From: an uncultured Cohaesibacter sp.
GTDB lineage: Bacteria; Pseudomonadota; Alphaproteobacteria; Rhizobiales; Cohaesibacteraceae
NCBI RefSeq assembly: GCF_963678225.1
Contig: NZ_OY782764.1
Location: 829,001 to 893,000 of the forward strand
DNA length: 64,000 bases
Direction: 5' to 3'
The position numbers and the translations under genes were made by a program. Positions 1 to 10,293 of the stretch are shown in pieces (within the stretch, counting starts at the first letter, position 1; each line of letters begins with the position of its first letter). Below the pieces are notes generated by a model, which was not told where the DNA came from, did no database searches, and saw only the letters and a program-made list of their open reading frames with translations.

Positions 1-488
1 GCATCCGGATTGATCGGCACGGTGAGGATCTTGTCCGGTGTCTCTTCGGCAACAGCTTCGATATCCATGCCGCCTTCGGTCGAAACCACGAAGGCAACGC
101 GACCGCTTGTACGGTCGACAAGGATGGATAGATAGAGCTCTCGGTCAATATCGGCACCATCTTCGATATAGATGCGATTGACCTGCTTACCGGCTTCGCC
201 GGTCTGGTTCGTTACCAGGGTTGACCCCAGCATCTGTCCGACAAACTCGACAACTTCCTCTTTCGAGAAAGCGAGTCGAACACCCCCTTTTTCGCCAGCA
301 GACTCTTCTTTGAATTTGCCTTTGCCGCGACCGCCCGCGTGAATCTGGGATTTAACCACCCAGAGCGGACCGCCCAGTTTTTCTGCAACAGCACCTGCTT
401 CATCAGCGGAAAAGATGGGCAAACCGTCAGCGACGGGCGCACCATATTCCTTAAGCAAGGCCTTAGCCTGATACTCATGAATATTCAT
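1..488 (-). CDS. sucC: Succinate-CoA ligase (ADP-forming) beta subunit, 3' end outside window
   Basis: This is the N-terminal 162 residues of the beta subunit of succinyl-CoA synthetase, which makes ATP or GTP from succinyl-CoA in the TCA cycle. The protein begins [16 protein letters not shown] and continues into the ATP-grasp fold, with the nucleotide-site stretch [16 protein letters not shown], as in all SucC proteins. The ATG is preceded by a strong AGGGGAG ribosome site. mdh lies upstream on the same strand, and mdh followed by sucC and sucD is the usual alphaproteobacterial order, so sucD is expected just outside the window. The rest of the gene is cut by the window edge. Identity is secure from the N-terminus. 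Confidence 0.96.
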   Translation of the reverse strand, partial: MNIHEYQAKALLKEYGAPVADGLPIFSADEAGAVAEKLGGPLWVVKSQIHAGGRGKGKFKEESAGEKGGVRLAFSKEEVVEFVGQMLGSTLVTNQTGEAGKQVNRIYIEDGADIDRELYLSILVDRTSGRVAFVVSTEGGMDIEAVAEETPDKILTVPINPD

Positions 489-750
489 GGGATCTCCCCT
501 AATCTTTGGATCGGCCTGATGAACACCGTGAGCAAGCGCCACCAGACTGGTCTTTGCTTGTGGTCTTAATGCACCACTCCCGCGCGCTTCCCGATCCATC
601 CCCATGGGCCGTTTCACGCTTGGAAGTGATGCAAAAATTTAGGCCGGGGAATTCCTGAGCCGTAAGCCAGGAGCACAGGAAAGCCCGGTATCAATCCCTC
701 TCGATTGTTCAAGCCGTCTCAAGAGGGGGGATCTCAATCGCCTATCTTAC
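489..750. other. mdh-sucC intergenic region
   Basis: These 262 bases separate mdh from sucC, both on the minus strand. I see no convincing gene and no clear T-tailed hairpin. The spacing is long enough for a separate sucC promoter, but I cannot point to one. Confidence 0.4.
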
Positions 751-1734
<984 letters not shown>

Positions 1735-1842
1735 GGTTCTCCCAAAACTGGGAATGGATGGCTGTGTGAGTACCGCGAATCCGGTGCGCTTTCAAGTCGC
1801 AGATAGTTTTAAATGCATAAAAAACCCGAGACTTTTGGCGAA

Positions 1843-1864
1843 CTTAACCTTTACGTTAAGGGAA
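1843..1864 (+). promoter_or_regulatory. Copy 2 of the 14-bp motif with its own inverted repeat, upstream of mdh
   Basis: Positions 1851-1864 on the plus strand read TTACGTTAAGGGAA, identical to the minus-strand reading of 1721-1734. The block 1843-1860 is also an inverted repeat, CTTAAC-N6-GTTAAG. It abuts the zapE stop codon. It could be an operator for mdh or a weak stem after zapE, but no T-tract follows on either strand. Confidence 0.4.
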
Positions 1865-3010
1865 TTATAACCTTGAACAATCTTCCAGATATTCGTCTGA
1901 TTGCATTTCGGTGAGACGGGAGGCCGTACGATCAAACTCGAAGGCCTCTGTTCCGTTCATATTATGCGCCAAATCGAACTGGGAAACCTTGGCCAACGCG
2001 ATGACGCGCACATGATTGTCATAGAGCGTATCGATCAGGATGATGAAGCGCTTGGCCTCATTGCGCATTGACCGCTCGAATGGCGGAATACCGTCGATAA
2101 AGATGGTATGATAGACCTCACACAAGCGCAGATAGTCCGAGGCACCCAAGGGGCGAGCACAAAGATCGTCGAACGAAAAACGGGCCATTCCGTGGTAAGC
2201 CTCGGGCACATGGATGCTGCGCCCCTGATTTTCCACCGCGTCGCTGGGCGCGCGCGGGGCCTCAATCACCGTCTCCCACATCGACTGGAAACGGGCCTCG
2301 GTTTCTGCATTCTTCGGAAACAGATAAACCGGTTGACCGCCCAGTTTTTCCATTCGGAAATCGGTCCGCGACGAGAGCCGAACCACCTCGCACCGCTCTT
2401 TCAAAAGCGCAATGAAGGGCAAGAATAGCTGCCGGTTCAACCCGTCCTTATACAGCAGATCCGGATCAACGTTGGACGTGGCAACCACCACCACACCATC
2501 CGCAAACAGGCGGGAGAAGAGACGCCCCAGAAGCATCGCATCGGCAATGTCCGTGACGCTAAACTCATCAAAGCACAACAGACGCATTTCCTGACACAGA
2601 GCGTCAGCCACGGGCTTTATCGGATCATCGCCCTTGATCTTGCCACTGGCGATGTCGGCCCGCGCCTGTTTGATGCGCGCATGCATGTTGCGCATGAATT
2701 CATGGAAGTGATAGCGCCCCTTGCGCCGAACCGGGGCCACCTCGAAAAACAGGTCCATGATCATGGTTTTGCCACGACCGACCTCACCCCAGATATAGAG
2801 CCCCTTTACGGGCTCAACTGGCTGGCGCTTTGCAAACAGCCATCCAAGGGAGGAGGTCTTCCGAGAGAGCCTCTTTTCACTCACCTTTTCAAGCAATTGG
2901 TCGAAACGAACGGCCAGCGCCCTCTGATCAGCATCCGCATCGATATCGCCGCGCCGCACTTTGCTGTCATATAGATCCGATACCGAAATGTTGCCCAATT
3001 CACTGTTCAA
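1865..3010 (-). CDS. zapE: Cell division protein ZapE (AFG1-like ATPase)
   Basis: This 381-residue protein is an AFG1/ZapE family P-loop ATPase. In E. coli ZapE is tied to division-ring stability; the mitochondrial relatives (AFG1/LACE1) act in respiratory-complex quality control. The Walker A motif GEVGRGKT is at about residues 75-82. A Walker B-type segment LLCFDEFSVTD follows, and later come the family-typical GRLFSRLF and ATSNVDPDLLYKDGLNRQLFLPFI stretches. Location immediately upstream of mdh is common in alphaproteobacteria. The length is normal and the protein intact. Confidence 0.93.
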   Translation of the reverse strand: MNSELGNISVSDLYDSKVRRGDIDADADQRALAVRFDQLLEKVSEKRLSRKTSSLGWLFAKRQPVEPVKGLYIWGEVGRGKTMIMDLFFEVAPVRRKGRYHFHEFMRNMHARIKQARADIASGKIKGDDPIKPVADALCQEMRLLCFDEFSVTDIADAMLLGRLFSRLFADGVVVVATSNVDPDLLYKDGLNRQLFLPFIALLKERCEVVRLSSRTDFRMEKLGGQPVYLFPKNAETEARFQSMWETVIEAPRAPSDAVENQGRSIHVPEAYHGMARFSFDDLCARPLGASDYLRLCEVYHTIFIDGIPPFERSMRNEAKRFIILIDTLYDNHVRVIALAKVSQFDLAHNMNGTEAFEFDRTASRLTEMQSDEYLEDCSRL

Positions 3011-3322
3011 TTGCTTGCCTCATCAAGATCCGGCATGAAATGCCCTGAATATACGCCACAATGCCCTGCCTGCCGTAGCCTCAACCAGATCGCAAGAAGA
3101 GACATCGAAACAAAGAACAAACAGCACTGACTTTATCCGCACACGCTGACCAAAAGCGACATACGGATGAAACGTAAATAAGAATGGTTCTGCTTTAGGG
3201 GAAATGACGGCGCAAGGAAATGATCCCTAAGACGGATGAAGAGCATAAAGCCCCGCTTCATGCTCTCCCACATACACCATCACGCTTAAAGGGCTCTCTC
3301 AGATCGAGGAAGACTACCCAGC
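3011..3322. other. Gene-free region between the zapE start and a lipoprotein gene
   Basis: About 310 bases contain only short, unconvincing reading frames. The region should hold the zapE promoter (minus strand) and the 3' end of the lipoprotein mRNA. I see no clear T-tailed hairpin or known motif. Confidence 0.4.
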
Positions 3323-3913
3323 TCAGCGGGTGAAGGACAAATTACGCCCATCCATCGTTGCCTGACCGGCGAAACGCCCCGGCGCATTCGAATGGAACCG
3401 TCCAAGAATGGTCGATCCGTCTTCAGCCAGGAAGACAACCAGCTTTTCGCCATCCAGACGCCATGCGTTGATCCTCTGCAGATCGGAGGAACTACAGCCA
3501 CGCGACGATGCCCGATATCCGCCGGTCCAGTTGGTCAAATTGATATTCAATTTGCACTGCTCGGCTCCAGAGGTCAGCGTCCAGGCCCCCAGCAGATCGG
3601 TTCTCTTCAAGCTACGCGCCGAAGACGGCACGGGCTGAGATAACGCCGACATGTCATTCTGAACCGGAGGAGCCAGTTCGGCCTCAGCCCCCATCGCGTT
3701 GTTGATCGGCTGTCCGGACTGCTGCCCCGTCGAATAGGACTGGTTCGGATACTGATCATTGGGAATAAGAGATCCAAGCGCCTGACTCTCGACAGGCGAC
3801 GTCGGAGCTGGGTTCAATGGGGATGCGTCATTGCCACCAAACCGGTCAAAGCCAGCGGATGAACAAGCTGTCAGCAACAAACCGGCACACAAAAGCGCGG
3901 AATAGCGAATCAT
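3323..3913 (-). CDS. AprI/Inh-domain lipoprotein (Omp19-like), copy 1
   Basis: This is a predicted outer-membrane lipoprotein of 196 residues. A signal peptide ends in the lipobox LTAC (cysteine at residue 17). A low-complexity Pro/Ser/Gln-rich linker of about 85 residues follows, then a C-terminal AprI/Inh-type beta-barrel domain (about 105-196: LLGAWTLTSGAEQCKLNI, NAWRLDGEKLVVFL). The fold is that of metalloprotease inhibitors and of Brucella Omp19, which protects against host proteases. A second gene of the same architecture lies just upstream on the same strand. Protease inhibition is inferred from the family. Confidence 0.8.
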   Translation of the reverse strand: MIRYSALLCAGLLLTACSSAGFDRFGGNDASPLNPAPTSPVESQALGSLIPNDQYPNQSYSTGQQSGQPINNAMGAEAELAPPVQNDMSALSQPVPSSARSLKRTDLLGAWTLTSGAEQCKLNINLTNWTGGYRASSRGCSSSDLQRINAWRLDGEKLVVFLAEDGSTILGRFHSNAPGRFAGQATMDGRNLSFTR

Positions 3914-4010
3914 ACCACTCTCCTTACGTCACACAGATAAGAGTTTTGATTCTTATTGGTAAATATTCAAGGACCAACTGAAAGATCCGTTAATTTCAAG
4001 CAGAAACTGG

Positions 4011-4655
4011 TCAAGATTTCTTCAGAACCAGCATATTGCCTTCTTTATTCACACCAACCCAGACACCGCGCCCATCAGACCGCAGTTTGACAATGTCGTC
4101 GCCCATATGGTCGCGCAACACCAAACGGTCATCAAAGGCCACCCAGCTGTCCAGCATGAACAGGCTCGTCGGGCAAGCAGAATTCCCCGAGGCCTTGTAA
4201 CCATAATCCCTGCGGGCATCCTCAAGAACCAGTTCACAACTCTCTGAAAGCCCTAAGGAGGAGCCCAGTTGCCTGAGCTTTTCCCTTGAGTTCTTCGGCT
4301 GTAACTTCCAACGACCAACATAGGGCTTGAGTTCCGCATGGGTCGTGCCTGCAGGCACAAAATTCTGCGAAGCTTCGGCATAGGCCTGCCGGAATTCAGC
4401 ATCTACGGCATCAAACGCCGCGCCCGGCTCGGCAACACCCAGAGAGCCTTCATTAGGTTTGGAAAATTTATCTGCCGCTGACGCGAGCGCAAGATCAGCG
4501 CTTTGGTCTGGCATGGCCACAGGGCCACGATCCACCTTGCTGGCTGTTTGCTGAGGGCTGCTCTGGCTTGATGAAAGCCCTCCGGAAGACACCGCACAGC
4601 CCCCAAGCGCCAAGGCGAAGAGAGAGATGGTCATGAGTGTTCCAGATCGTTTCAC
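4011..4655 (-). CDS. AprI/Inh-domain lipoprotein (Omp19-like), copy 2
   Basis: This is a second lipoprotein with the same plan as its downstream neighbour: signal peptide, lipobox LGGC, a variable linker of about 80 residues, then an AprI/Inh-like domain (PYVGRWKL, ESCELVLEDARRDYGYKA, LDSWVAFDDRLVLRD). I chose a GTG start at 4655 because it gives a normal signal peptide (VKRSGTLMTISLFALALGGC) with GGGG upstream. An ATG at 4634 would remove the positive N-region, and an ATG at 4730 would add an unlikely hydrophobic extension. The two copies differ a lot in sequence, so any duplication is old. The inhibitor role is inferred. Confidence 0.75.
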   Translation of the reverse strand: MKRSGTLMTISLFALALGGCAVSSGGLSSSQSSPQQTASKVDRGPVAMPDQSADLALASAADKFSKPNEGSLGVAEPGAAFDAVDAEFRQAYAEASQNFVPAGTTHAELKPYVGRWKLQPKNSREKLRQLGSSLGLSESCELVLEDARRDYGYKASGNSACPTSLFMLDSWVAFDDRLVLRDHMGDDIVKLRSDGRGVWVGVNKEGNMLVLKKS

Positions 4656-4900
4656 AATCAGCCCCAAAAGCGCATAAAGAAGGAATGCGGCCCCGCCTTG
4701 TACGCCCCAAAACCACACCAAACCAGCCAAAAGCCGGAAGAATCAGTAATTTGCGCAAAGCGGATACCCGATACGTATCAACGGATAACAGGGAAATGTG
4801 GCAAAGACAAAAGTTTTTTGCCCAAGCCTGCGTACCATAAGACCAATTCACAGGACCACATCGAATAACAGCCACTCCGGGACGCAATATACCCCAAAAC
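4656..4900. other. Gene-free region upstream of the second lipoprotein
   Basis: These bases lie between the lipoprotein start and the fbaA terminator. I see no supported gene. They presumably hold the lipoprotein promoter on the minus strand. Confidence 0.35.
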
Positions 4901-4935
4901 AAAAAGCCCTCCGAGGACACTCGGAGAGCCTTGTT
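4901..4935 (-). terminator. Rho-independent terminator of fbaA
   Basis: On the minus strand the stem CTCCGAG/CTCGGAG, extended by GGCTC/GGGC-type pairs, is followed by TTTTTGTTTT. It begins about 25 bases after the fbaA stop codon. Confidence 0.85.
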
Positions 4936-4958
4936 CTTAAAGCAACAGTGCTCGCCTG

Positions 4959-6041
4959 TTACTTGTCAGCAACAGAACGGCCAGCCGAACCAAGATCCTG
5001 CATGGCTTCTTCGAGGCGGGCAATCATGCCCTCTTCGCCTGCACGCAGCCATTTGCGCGGATCGTAGAATTTCTTGTATGGCGTGCCGTCTTTCGGATCC
5101 ACCTGATGTTTGAAAGCAACCGGATTTTCATCAACTTTCGCACCAACAGCCTCAGCAAAGGCAAACTGGATGTCGGTGTCGATGTTCATCTTGAACACAC
5201 CATAGGACACAGCCTCGGAAATCTGCTCTTTCGGAGACCCAGAGCCACCGTGGAACACCAGGCTCAATGGCTTGTCGGCCAGATTGCGTTCCTTGGCAAC
5301 CAGCTCCTGAGAATGTTTCAGGATTTCCGGACGCAGCTTGACGTTGCCCGGAGCATAAACGCCATGCACGTTACCGAAGGATGCAGCCACAGTGAAGTGA
5401 CCGATCTTGGACAGGATGTCATAGGCATAAAGAACATCTTCAGGCTGGGTGTAGAGACGTGGATCGGCTGCATCGCCTTCTTCCAGCTCTTTACCGATGC
5501 CATCTTCTTCACCGCCGGTAACACCAAGCTCGATCTCAAGGCTCATGCCCATCGGCGCCATGCGTTCTAGATATTTGGCGCTGATCGCAACGTTGTCTTC
5601 CAGAGATTCTTCGGACAGATCGATCATGTGGGAGGTGTAAAGCGGACGACCGTTCGCCTTGTAGTATTTTTCACCTTCGTCCAGCAGACCGTCAATCCAA
5701 GGCAGCAGCTTCTTGTTGCAGTGGTCGGTGTGAAGGACGGCACAGATGCCATATTCTTTTGCCAGCAGATGTACATGCTGCGCAATGGATACAGAGCCCA
5801 AAACACGCGCGCGCATCGCATCAGGAGCACCCTGACCAGCGAAGAACTGTGCGCCGCCGTTCGACATCTGAATGATGATATCGGATTTTGCTTTGGCAGC
5901 TGCTTCCATTACCGCATTGAGACTGTTGGTGCCGGTAACGTTGACGGCTGGCAGAGCATATCCACCTTCTTTGCATGCTTCCAGAAGCTGCAAATACTCT
6001 TCGCCAGTGATGACGCCCGGGCTCAATTTGATTCCGCTCAC
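4959..6041 (-). CDS. fbaA: Fructose-bisphosphate aldolase, class II
   Basis: This zinc-dependent aldolase interconverts fructose-1,6-bisphosphate with glyceraldehyde-3-phosphate and dihydroxyacetone phosphate. The 360-residue protein is of the FbaA (E. coli) type: catalytic Asp and zinc His in LHTDHCNK (about D106, H107), EIELGVTGGEEDG, the zinc histidines in FGNVHGVYAPG and VFHGGSGS, and the phosphate-binding NIDTD near residue 290. The start is GTG (6041), preceded by AAGGGAGATC. It is a single gene with its own terminator. FbaA-type rather than FbaB or Calvin-type aldolase is clear from the length and motifs. Confidence 0.97.
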   Translation of the reverse strand: MSGIKLSPGVITGEEYLQLLEACKEGGYALPAVNVTGTNSLNAVMEAAAKAKSDIIIQMSNGGAQFFAGQGAPDAMRARVLGSVSIAQHVHLLAKEYGICAVLHTDHCNKKLLPWIDGLLDEGEKYYKANGRPLYTSHMIDLSEESLEDNVAISAKYLERMAPMGMSLEIELGVTGGEEDGIGKELEEGDAADPRLYTQPEDVLYAYDILSKIGHFTVAASFGNVHGVYAPGNVKLRPEILKHSQELVAKERNLADKPLSLVFHGGSGSPKEQISEAVSYGVFKMNIDTDIQFAFAEAVGAKVDENPVAFKHQVDPKDGTPYKKFYDPRKWLRAGEEGMIARLEEAMQDLGSAGRSVADK

Positions 6042-6336
6042 GCTGATCTCCCTTAAAGTTTCGAGACTAAATTAATTCTCGATAGTCAAATAAAACATTC
6101 CTTCTCCAACGTCCAGAAAATAGCAAAGAAAGAAGCGATATCGGCACTATCGGTTAGTATTTTTCCTGTGTTAGCACAAATCATTGAACAGCTTCAATGT
6201 TTACCCGCAAACGCAGAAAGGCAAATGCCAATCAGTGGCATTTCATTGCCTATATCAGCCTTTTTACATGGGCTGACATGCAGACACAGCAGACCAGACG
6301 CAAAGATGATCCTGATCTGACAGGCTTTCCAGTGTA
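6042..6336. other. fbaA upstream region
   Basis: About 295 A/T-rich bases between the fbaA start and the 3' end of the phosphatase-like gene. This is the expected location of the fbaA promoter. No recognised operator was found. Confidence 0.35.
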
Positions 6337-6792
6337 TCAAGCAGCCATGGAACCGGGCAACAACCCTGACGCAACGGCCCGATCTATGGCTAGGCGCAGA
6401 TCCGCATAGGTTTCCCTTACCGCCCTCTTGCGATGCCCCGGAAGATCAAGCCTATCAAAAGAGCCTGGCACCTTAAGATAGGTAACAGGGGGATTGTAGG
6501 GAAAGATCGGGCGCTTGTGCGCCCCTCTTGCCGGTTCAAATCCAACCACCAGATCAATGCGTGGCGAATAGGCCTGCAAGAAAATATCGACCGGTTTAGG
6601 ACAATAGTCCTCCGGCGCAATGCCATTCCCTCTGAGCACGTCAAACACATGCCTGTCCAGTCGATCCGCAGGTTCGAATCCGGCGCTGAATGCACGCACG
6701 GCATTATTGAGCCCCCGATTGAAATAAGCTTCAGCCATGATGCTTCGATCATTGTTCGTTTCATCAAGGAACAGGATATTCGTTTGCAGCAT
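6337..6792 (-). CDS. Low-molecular-weight phosphatase / arsenate-reductase-fold protein lacking the catalytic Cys
   Basis: The 151-residue protein has the fold signature of low-molecular-weight tyrosine phosphatases and thioredoxin-coupled arsenate reductases. An N-terminal beta strand leads into a phosphate loop followed by RSIMAEAYFN. The usual loop is V-C-x5-R-S, but here it reads ILFLDETNNDRS, so the nucleophilic cysteine is an aspartate while the arginine is kept. A later DLVVGFEPA segment sits where the general-acid Asp region would be. It is therefore probably not a working phosphatase or reductase and may bind anions or another protein. The start at 6792 has GGAGGG upstream; an earlier ATG at 6876 is less likely. 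Confidence 0.7.
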   Translation of the reverse strand: MLQTNILFLDETNNDRSIMAEAYFNRGLNNAVRAFSAGFEPADRLDRHVFDVLRGNGIAPEDYCPKPVDIFLQAYSPRIDLVVGFEPARGAHKRPIFPYNPPVTYLKVPGSFDRLDLPGHRKRAVRETYADLRLAIDRAVASGLLPGSMAA

Positions 6793-7079
6793 GAAACCCT
6801 CCGTTCTGCCAACGCTCAGGCAGCCAACTAAACAAACTTTCCGACAACTCCGTGACAATTCCGCAAGAATTGTCATTCTCTCCCCCGAAGCCGGCCGGAA
6901 ATCAGGAATGGTGTTTGGTTGACAATGTCACTCTTCACATGGCCTCACACCAACAGCATTTCAAGAATGCAAATTTCTTTTTTATTTCAACAACTAAGAT
7001 GACCCCTTCTCGCATTCTCGCCACATTCCCTATCATCCACAATTGGACACTTTCGCTTAAAAGCGGTTACGGCAAAGAC
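6793..7079. other. Gene-free region upstream of the phosphatase-like gene
   Basis: A/T-rich stretch with no supported gene. It should contain the promoter of the phosphatase-like gene. The sdhB terminator follows directly. Confidence 0.35.
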
Positions 7080-7117
7080 AAAAAAACCGCCCACCAGATC
7101 TCTCTGGAAGACGGTTC
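7080..7117 (-). terminator. Rho-independent terminator of the sdhCDAB operon
   Basis: On the minus strand ACCG...CCAG pairs with CTGG...CGGT around an AGAGAT loop, with an internal mismatch, followed by seven T residues. It lies about 45 bases after the sdhB stop. Confidence 0.8.
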
Positions 7118-7162
7118 TGATTCACGCTATTTCCGGCTCAGAGCCAGAAACGACACACCATA

Positions 7163-7945
7163 TTAAACAGCGCGTTCAAGCAGCATACGCTTGATTTCGG
7201 CAATTGCCTTGGCCGGGTTCAGGCCTTTCGGGCAAACCTTGGTGCAGTTCATGATCGTGTGACAACGATAGGCACCGAAGGCATGATCGAGCTGGTCAAG
7301 ACGTTCACCGGTATATTCGTCACGACTATCGATGATCCAGCGATAAGCCTGAAGAAGAGCCGATGGGCCGATGTAACGATCGCCATTCCACCAGTAGGAT
7401 GGGCAGGAGGTCGAGCAGCAGGCACACAAGATACATTCATAAAGGCCGTCCAGTTTCTGACGATCTTCATGAGACTGCAGCCATTCGGTGTCTGGAGCCG
7501 GCGTATCGGTTTTCAGATAAGGCTCGATGGAAGCATGCTGGGCATAGAAATTGTTGAGGTCAGGCACAAGGTCTTTGACCACTTTCATATGCGGCAGCGG
7601 ATACACATTCACAGACTTGGACTTGCATTCGTCCATACCGAAGGTACAGGCGAGATTGTTTGCCCCGTCGATGTTCATGGCGCAGGAACCGCAGATGCCT
7701 TCACGGCAAGAACGGCGCAACGTCAGGGTCGCATCGATATTGTCTTTAATGTAGAGCAGCCCATCGAGAACCATCGGGCCACAATCGTCACGATCGACAT
7801 AATATGTGTCAATCTGGGGGTTTTTGCCGTCATCAGGATTCCAGCGATAAACGCGGAATTCGGTCAAGTTGGTCGCACCTTCAGGCTTTGGCCAAGTCTT
7901 GCCTTCTTTAATCCGTGAATTTTTCGGCAGCGCAAGTTCAACCAT
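7163..7945 (-). CDS. sdhB: Succinate dehydrogenase iron-sulfur subunit
   Basis: SdhB carries electrons from FAD in SdhA to ubiquinone through three Fe-S clusters on the inner face of the cytoplasmic membrane. The 260-residue protein has the [2Fe-2S] ligands [10 protein letters not shown] (C80, C85, C88) plus C100. The [4Fe-4S] and [3Fe-4S] ligands are in [11 protein letters not shown] (171-181) and in C228, C234 and CP at 238. This is the last gene of sdhC-sdhD-sdhA-sdhB. It is separated from sdhA by 103 bases that hold a small hairpin. Confidence 0.98.
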   Translation of the reverse strand: MVELALPKNSRIKEGKTWPKPEGATNLTEFRVYRWNPDDGKNPQIDTYYVDRDDCGPMVLDGLLYIKDNIDATLTLRRSCREGICGSCAMNIDGANNLACTFGMDECKSKSVNVYPLPHMKVVKDLVPDLNNFYAQHASIEPYLKTDTPAPDTEWLQSHEDRQKLDGLYECILCACCSTSCPSYWWNGDRYIGPSALLQAYRWIIDSRDEYTGERLDQLDHAFGAYRCHTIMNCTKVCPKGLNPAKAIAEIKRMLLERAV

Positions 7946-8015
7946 CTTTTCGCTCCGTATTCGGGTCGCGCCCTTATCGCATCAAGGCGAGCTCGGGCTT
8001 TAATTTCGAAAAGGC

Positions 8016-8036
8016 CGGGCAACGTCATGCTGCCCG
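8016..8036 (-). other. Intercistronic hairpin between sdhA and sdhB
   Basis: CGGGCA pairs with TGCCCG around a short loop, starting 12 bases after the sdhA stop. No T-tract follows, so it is not an obvious terminator. It could be an mRNA-stability or processing element; that is inference. Confidence 0.4.
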
Positions 8037-8048
8037 ACTTGAAAGACA

Positions 8049-9896
8049 TTAGTAGACGCGAGCTTTCGGCGCGATCTTGGCAAGGTCGATGCCGCCTTCT
8101 TCCTCAGAAGTGAGCGGATCGAGAATAACCGGACGATAGTCAAGTTTGACATCGCCATTTTCAGCTACCCAAGCCAGCGTGTGCTTACGCCAGTTTTCGT
8201 CGTCACGACCACCCAGAGGACCATCTTTATAGTCTTCACGAGCGTGTGCACCGCGGCTTTCCTTACGAGCTTCAGCACCAACGACCGTTGGAAGGGCGTT
8301 GATCATCAGGTTCTGAAGTTCGAGGGATTCCATGAGGTCGGAGTTCCAGATCAGTGACCGGTCTGTCACTTTCATTTCACTCATTTCGCCCCAAAGAGCG
8401 GCCATTTCCTTGCAGCCCTGTTCCAGCGTTTCCTGAGTACGGAAGACGGCGGCGTTGTTCTGCATGCTCTTCTGCATCTTCAGGCGCAACTGAGCAGTGG
8501 TCTGTGAGCCGTTTGCATGACGGACCATGTCGAAGTTGGCCATGATCTTGTCAAAGCAAGCCTGGTTCGGCGTCGGCATCGGAGCTTCGCGGTCGATAAC
8601 CTTGCCAGCCTTGATAGCTGCTGCACGGCCAAAGACCACAAGGTCGATGAGCGAGTTGGAGCCAAGACGGTTGGCACCGTGAACCGAGGCACAAGCAGCT
8701 TCACCAACAGCCATGAGGCCCGGCGCAACTGCGTTCGGATCGTCCTTGGTCGGGTTGAGCACTTCACCCCAATAGTTGGTCGGAATACCACCCATATTGT
8801 AGTGAACGGTCGGCAGAACCGGAATAGGTTCCTTGGTCACGTCAACACCAGCAAAAATCTCGGCTGATTCGGAGATACCCGGCAGACGCTCTGCCAACAT
8901 GTCCGGATCAAGGTGATCAAGATGCAGGAAGATATGGTCTTTGTTCGGGCCAACACCGCGACCTTCGCGAATTTCGATGGTCATGCAGCGGGAAACCACG
9001 TCACGGGAAGCTAGGTCCTTGGCGCTCGGAGCATAACGCTCCATGAAACGTTCGCCTTCAGAGTTGACCAGATACCCGCCTTCACCACGAACACCTTCGG
9101 TGATCAGGCACCCAGCGCCGTAGATGCCGGTCGGGTGGAACTGAACGAATTCCATGTCCTGCAGCGGCAGACCAGCACGGGCGATCATGGCATTACCGTC
9201 ACCGGTAATCGTGTGGGCAGACGTTGCGGAGAAGTAGCAACGACCATAGCCACCGGTCGCCAGAACAACCATTTTGGCGTTGAAGCGATGGATGGTACCG
9301 TCATCAAGGTTCCAGGCAACCAGACCTTCACAGGTACCGTCTTCGTTCATCAGCAGATCAAGACCGAAATATTCGATATAGAACTCAGCCTTGTTGCGGA
9401 TGGACTGACCATAAAGCGTATGCAGGATAGCGTGGCCGGTACGGTCGGCAGCAGCGCAGGTACGCTGCACAGCAGGCCCTTCACCATAATTCTGCATGTG
9501 GCCACCGAACGGACGCTGGTAGATCTTGCCTTCTTCGGTACGCGAGAAAGGAACACCATAATGTTCCAACTCATAAACCGCAGCCGGAGCCTCACGCGCA
9601 AGATATTCCATGGCATCGGTATCACCGAGCCAGTCAGAGCCTTTGACGGTGTCATACATATGCCACTGCCAGCTGTCAGGCCCCATGTTTTCAAGTGATG
9701 CTGCGATACCGCCCTGTGCGGCAACCGTGTGCGAACGAGTTGGGAAAACCTTGGTTACGCAAGCGGTACGCAGACCCTGCTCGGCCATGCCGAGGGTTGC
9801 GCGCAGACCAGCGCCACCGGCCCCCAAAACGACAACATCGTGATAGTGGTCGTGAACTTCGTAGGCACGACCATTGATATTATAAGTATTGGCCAT
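8049..9896 (-). CDS. sdhA: Succinate dehydrogenase flavoprotein subunit
   Basis: SdhA oxidises succinate to fumarate and holds covalently bound FAD. The 615-residue protein has the dinucleotide motif GAGGAG (25-30). The flavinylated histidine is in [11 protein letters not shown] (H56). It also has the substrate residues HPTG, RGEGG and the catalytic Arg region, plus [18 protein letters not shown]. Length is standard. It lies 6 bases downstream of sdhD. An SdhAF4-like assembly factor, which helps the flavinylated SdhA join SdhB, is encoded at 63048-63344. Confidence 0.98.
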   Translation of the reverse strand: MANTYNINGRAYEVHDHYHDVVVLGAGGAGLRATLGMAEQGLRTACVTKVFPTRSHTVAAQGGIAASLENMGPDSWQWHMYDTVKGSDWLGDTDAMEYLAREAPAAVYELEHYGVPFSRTEEGKIYQRPFGGHMQNYGEGPAVQRTCAAADRTGHAILHTLYGQSIRNKAEFYIEYFGLDLLMNEDGTCEGLVAWNLDDGTIHRFNAKMVVLATGGYGRCYFSATSAHTITGDGNAMIARAGLPLQDMEFVQFHPTGIYGAGCLITEGVRGEGGYLVNSEGERFMERYAPSAKDLASRDVVSRCMTIEIREGRGVGPNKDHIFLHLDHLDPDMLAERLPGISESAEIFAGVDVTKEPIPVLPTVHYNMGGIPTNYWGEVLNPTKDDPNAVAPGLMAVGEAACASVHGANRLGSNSLIDLVVFGRAAAIKAGKVIDREAPMPTPNQACFDKIMANFDMVRHANGSQTTAQLRLKMQKSMQNNAAVFRTQETLEQGCKEMAALWGEMSEMKVTDRSLIWNSDLMESLELQNLMINALPTVVGAEARKESRGAHAREDYKDGPLGGRDDENWRKHTLAWVAENGDVKLDYRPVILDPLTSEEEGGIDLAKIAPKARVY

Positions 9897-9902
9897 CTGA
9901 TC

Positions 9903-10277
9903 TTACCCTCCAAATGCCACTTTAAGCACCGCAAAGAAAAGGGCGGCACAGACGACGATAGCCGCGAAGCTGTTCAGGATCTTGGACAGCGTGCGATATA
10001 GCTGATTCTGGAAATAGTCTTCCGGAATGGTGATAGCGCCCAGATAAGCGTGATATCCGGACACGGCGATAACCAACAGAAGGAAAATCGCGACAAGCGG
10101 ATGCCCAACAAGCGCTCTGGCCTGCTCATAGTCGGATCCTGCAGCGGCCATTACAAAAATAACGAAACCGATTGTGAGGAAAACCAGAGCAAAAGCGGTA
10201 AGCCGGATCATCCAGTGATGTTCCGTGCCGTGATGAGTTTCACCAAGGCCACGAATGATTTTGGTAGATGTTTTCAT
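9903..10277 (-). CDS. sdhD: Succinate dehydrogenase membrane anchor subunit
   Basis: This 124-residue inner-membrane protein anchors SdhAB and helps bind haem b and ubiquinone. Three hydrophobic helices are visible (about 27-48, 58-82 and 99-122). The heme-ligand region is likely in the second helix, around SGYHAYLGAITIPEDYF. The N-terminus KIIRGLGETHHGTEHHWMIRL is typical of alphaproteobacterial SdhD. It sits between sdhC (16 bases upstream) and sdhA. Confidence 0.93.
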   Translation of the reverse strand: MKTSTKIIRGLGETHHGTEHHWMIRLTAFALVFLTIGFVIFVMAAAGSDYEQARALVGHPLVAIFLLLVIAVSGYHAYLGAITIPEDYFQNQLYRTLSKILNSFAAIVVCAALFFAVLKVAFGG

Positions 10278-10293
10278 TTCTCTCTCCCCGTCC

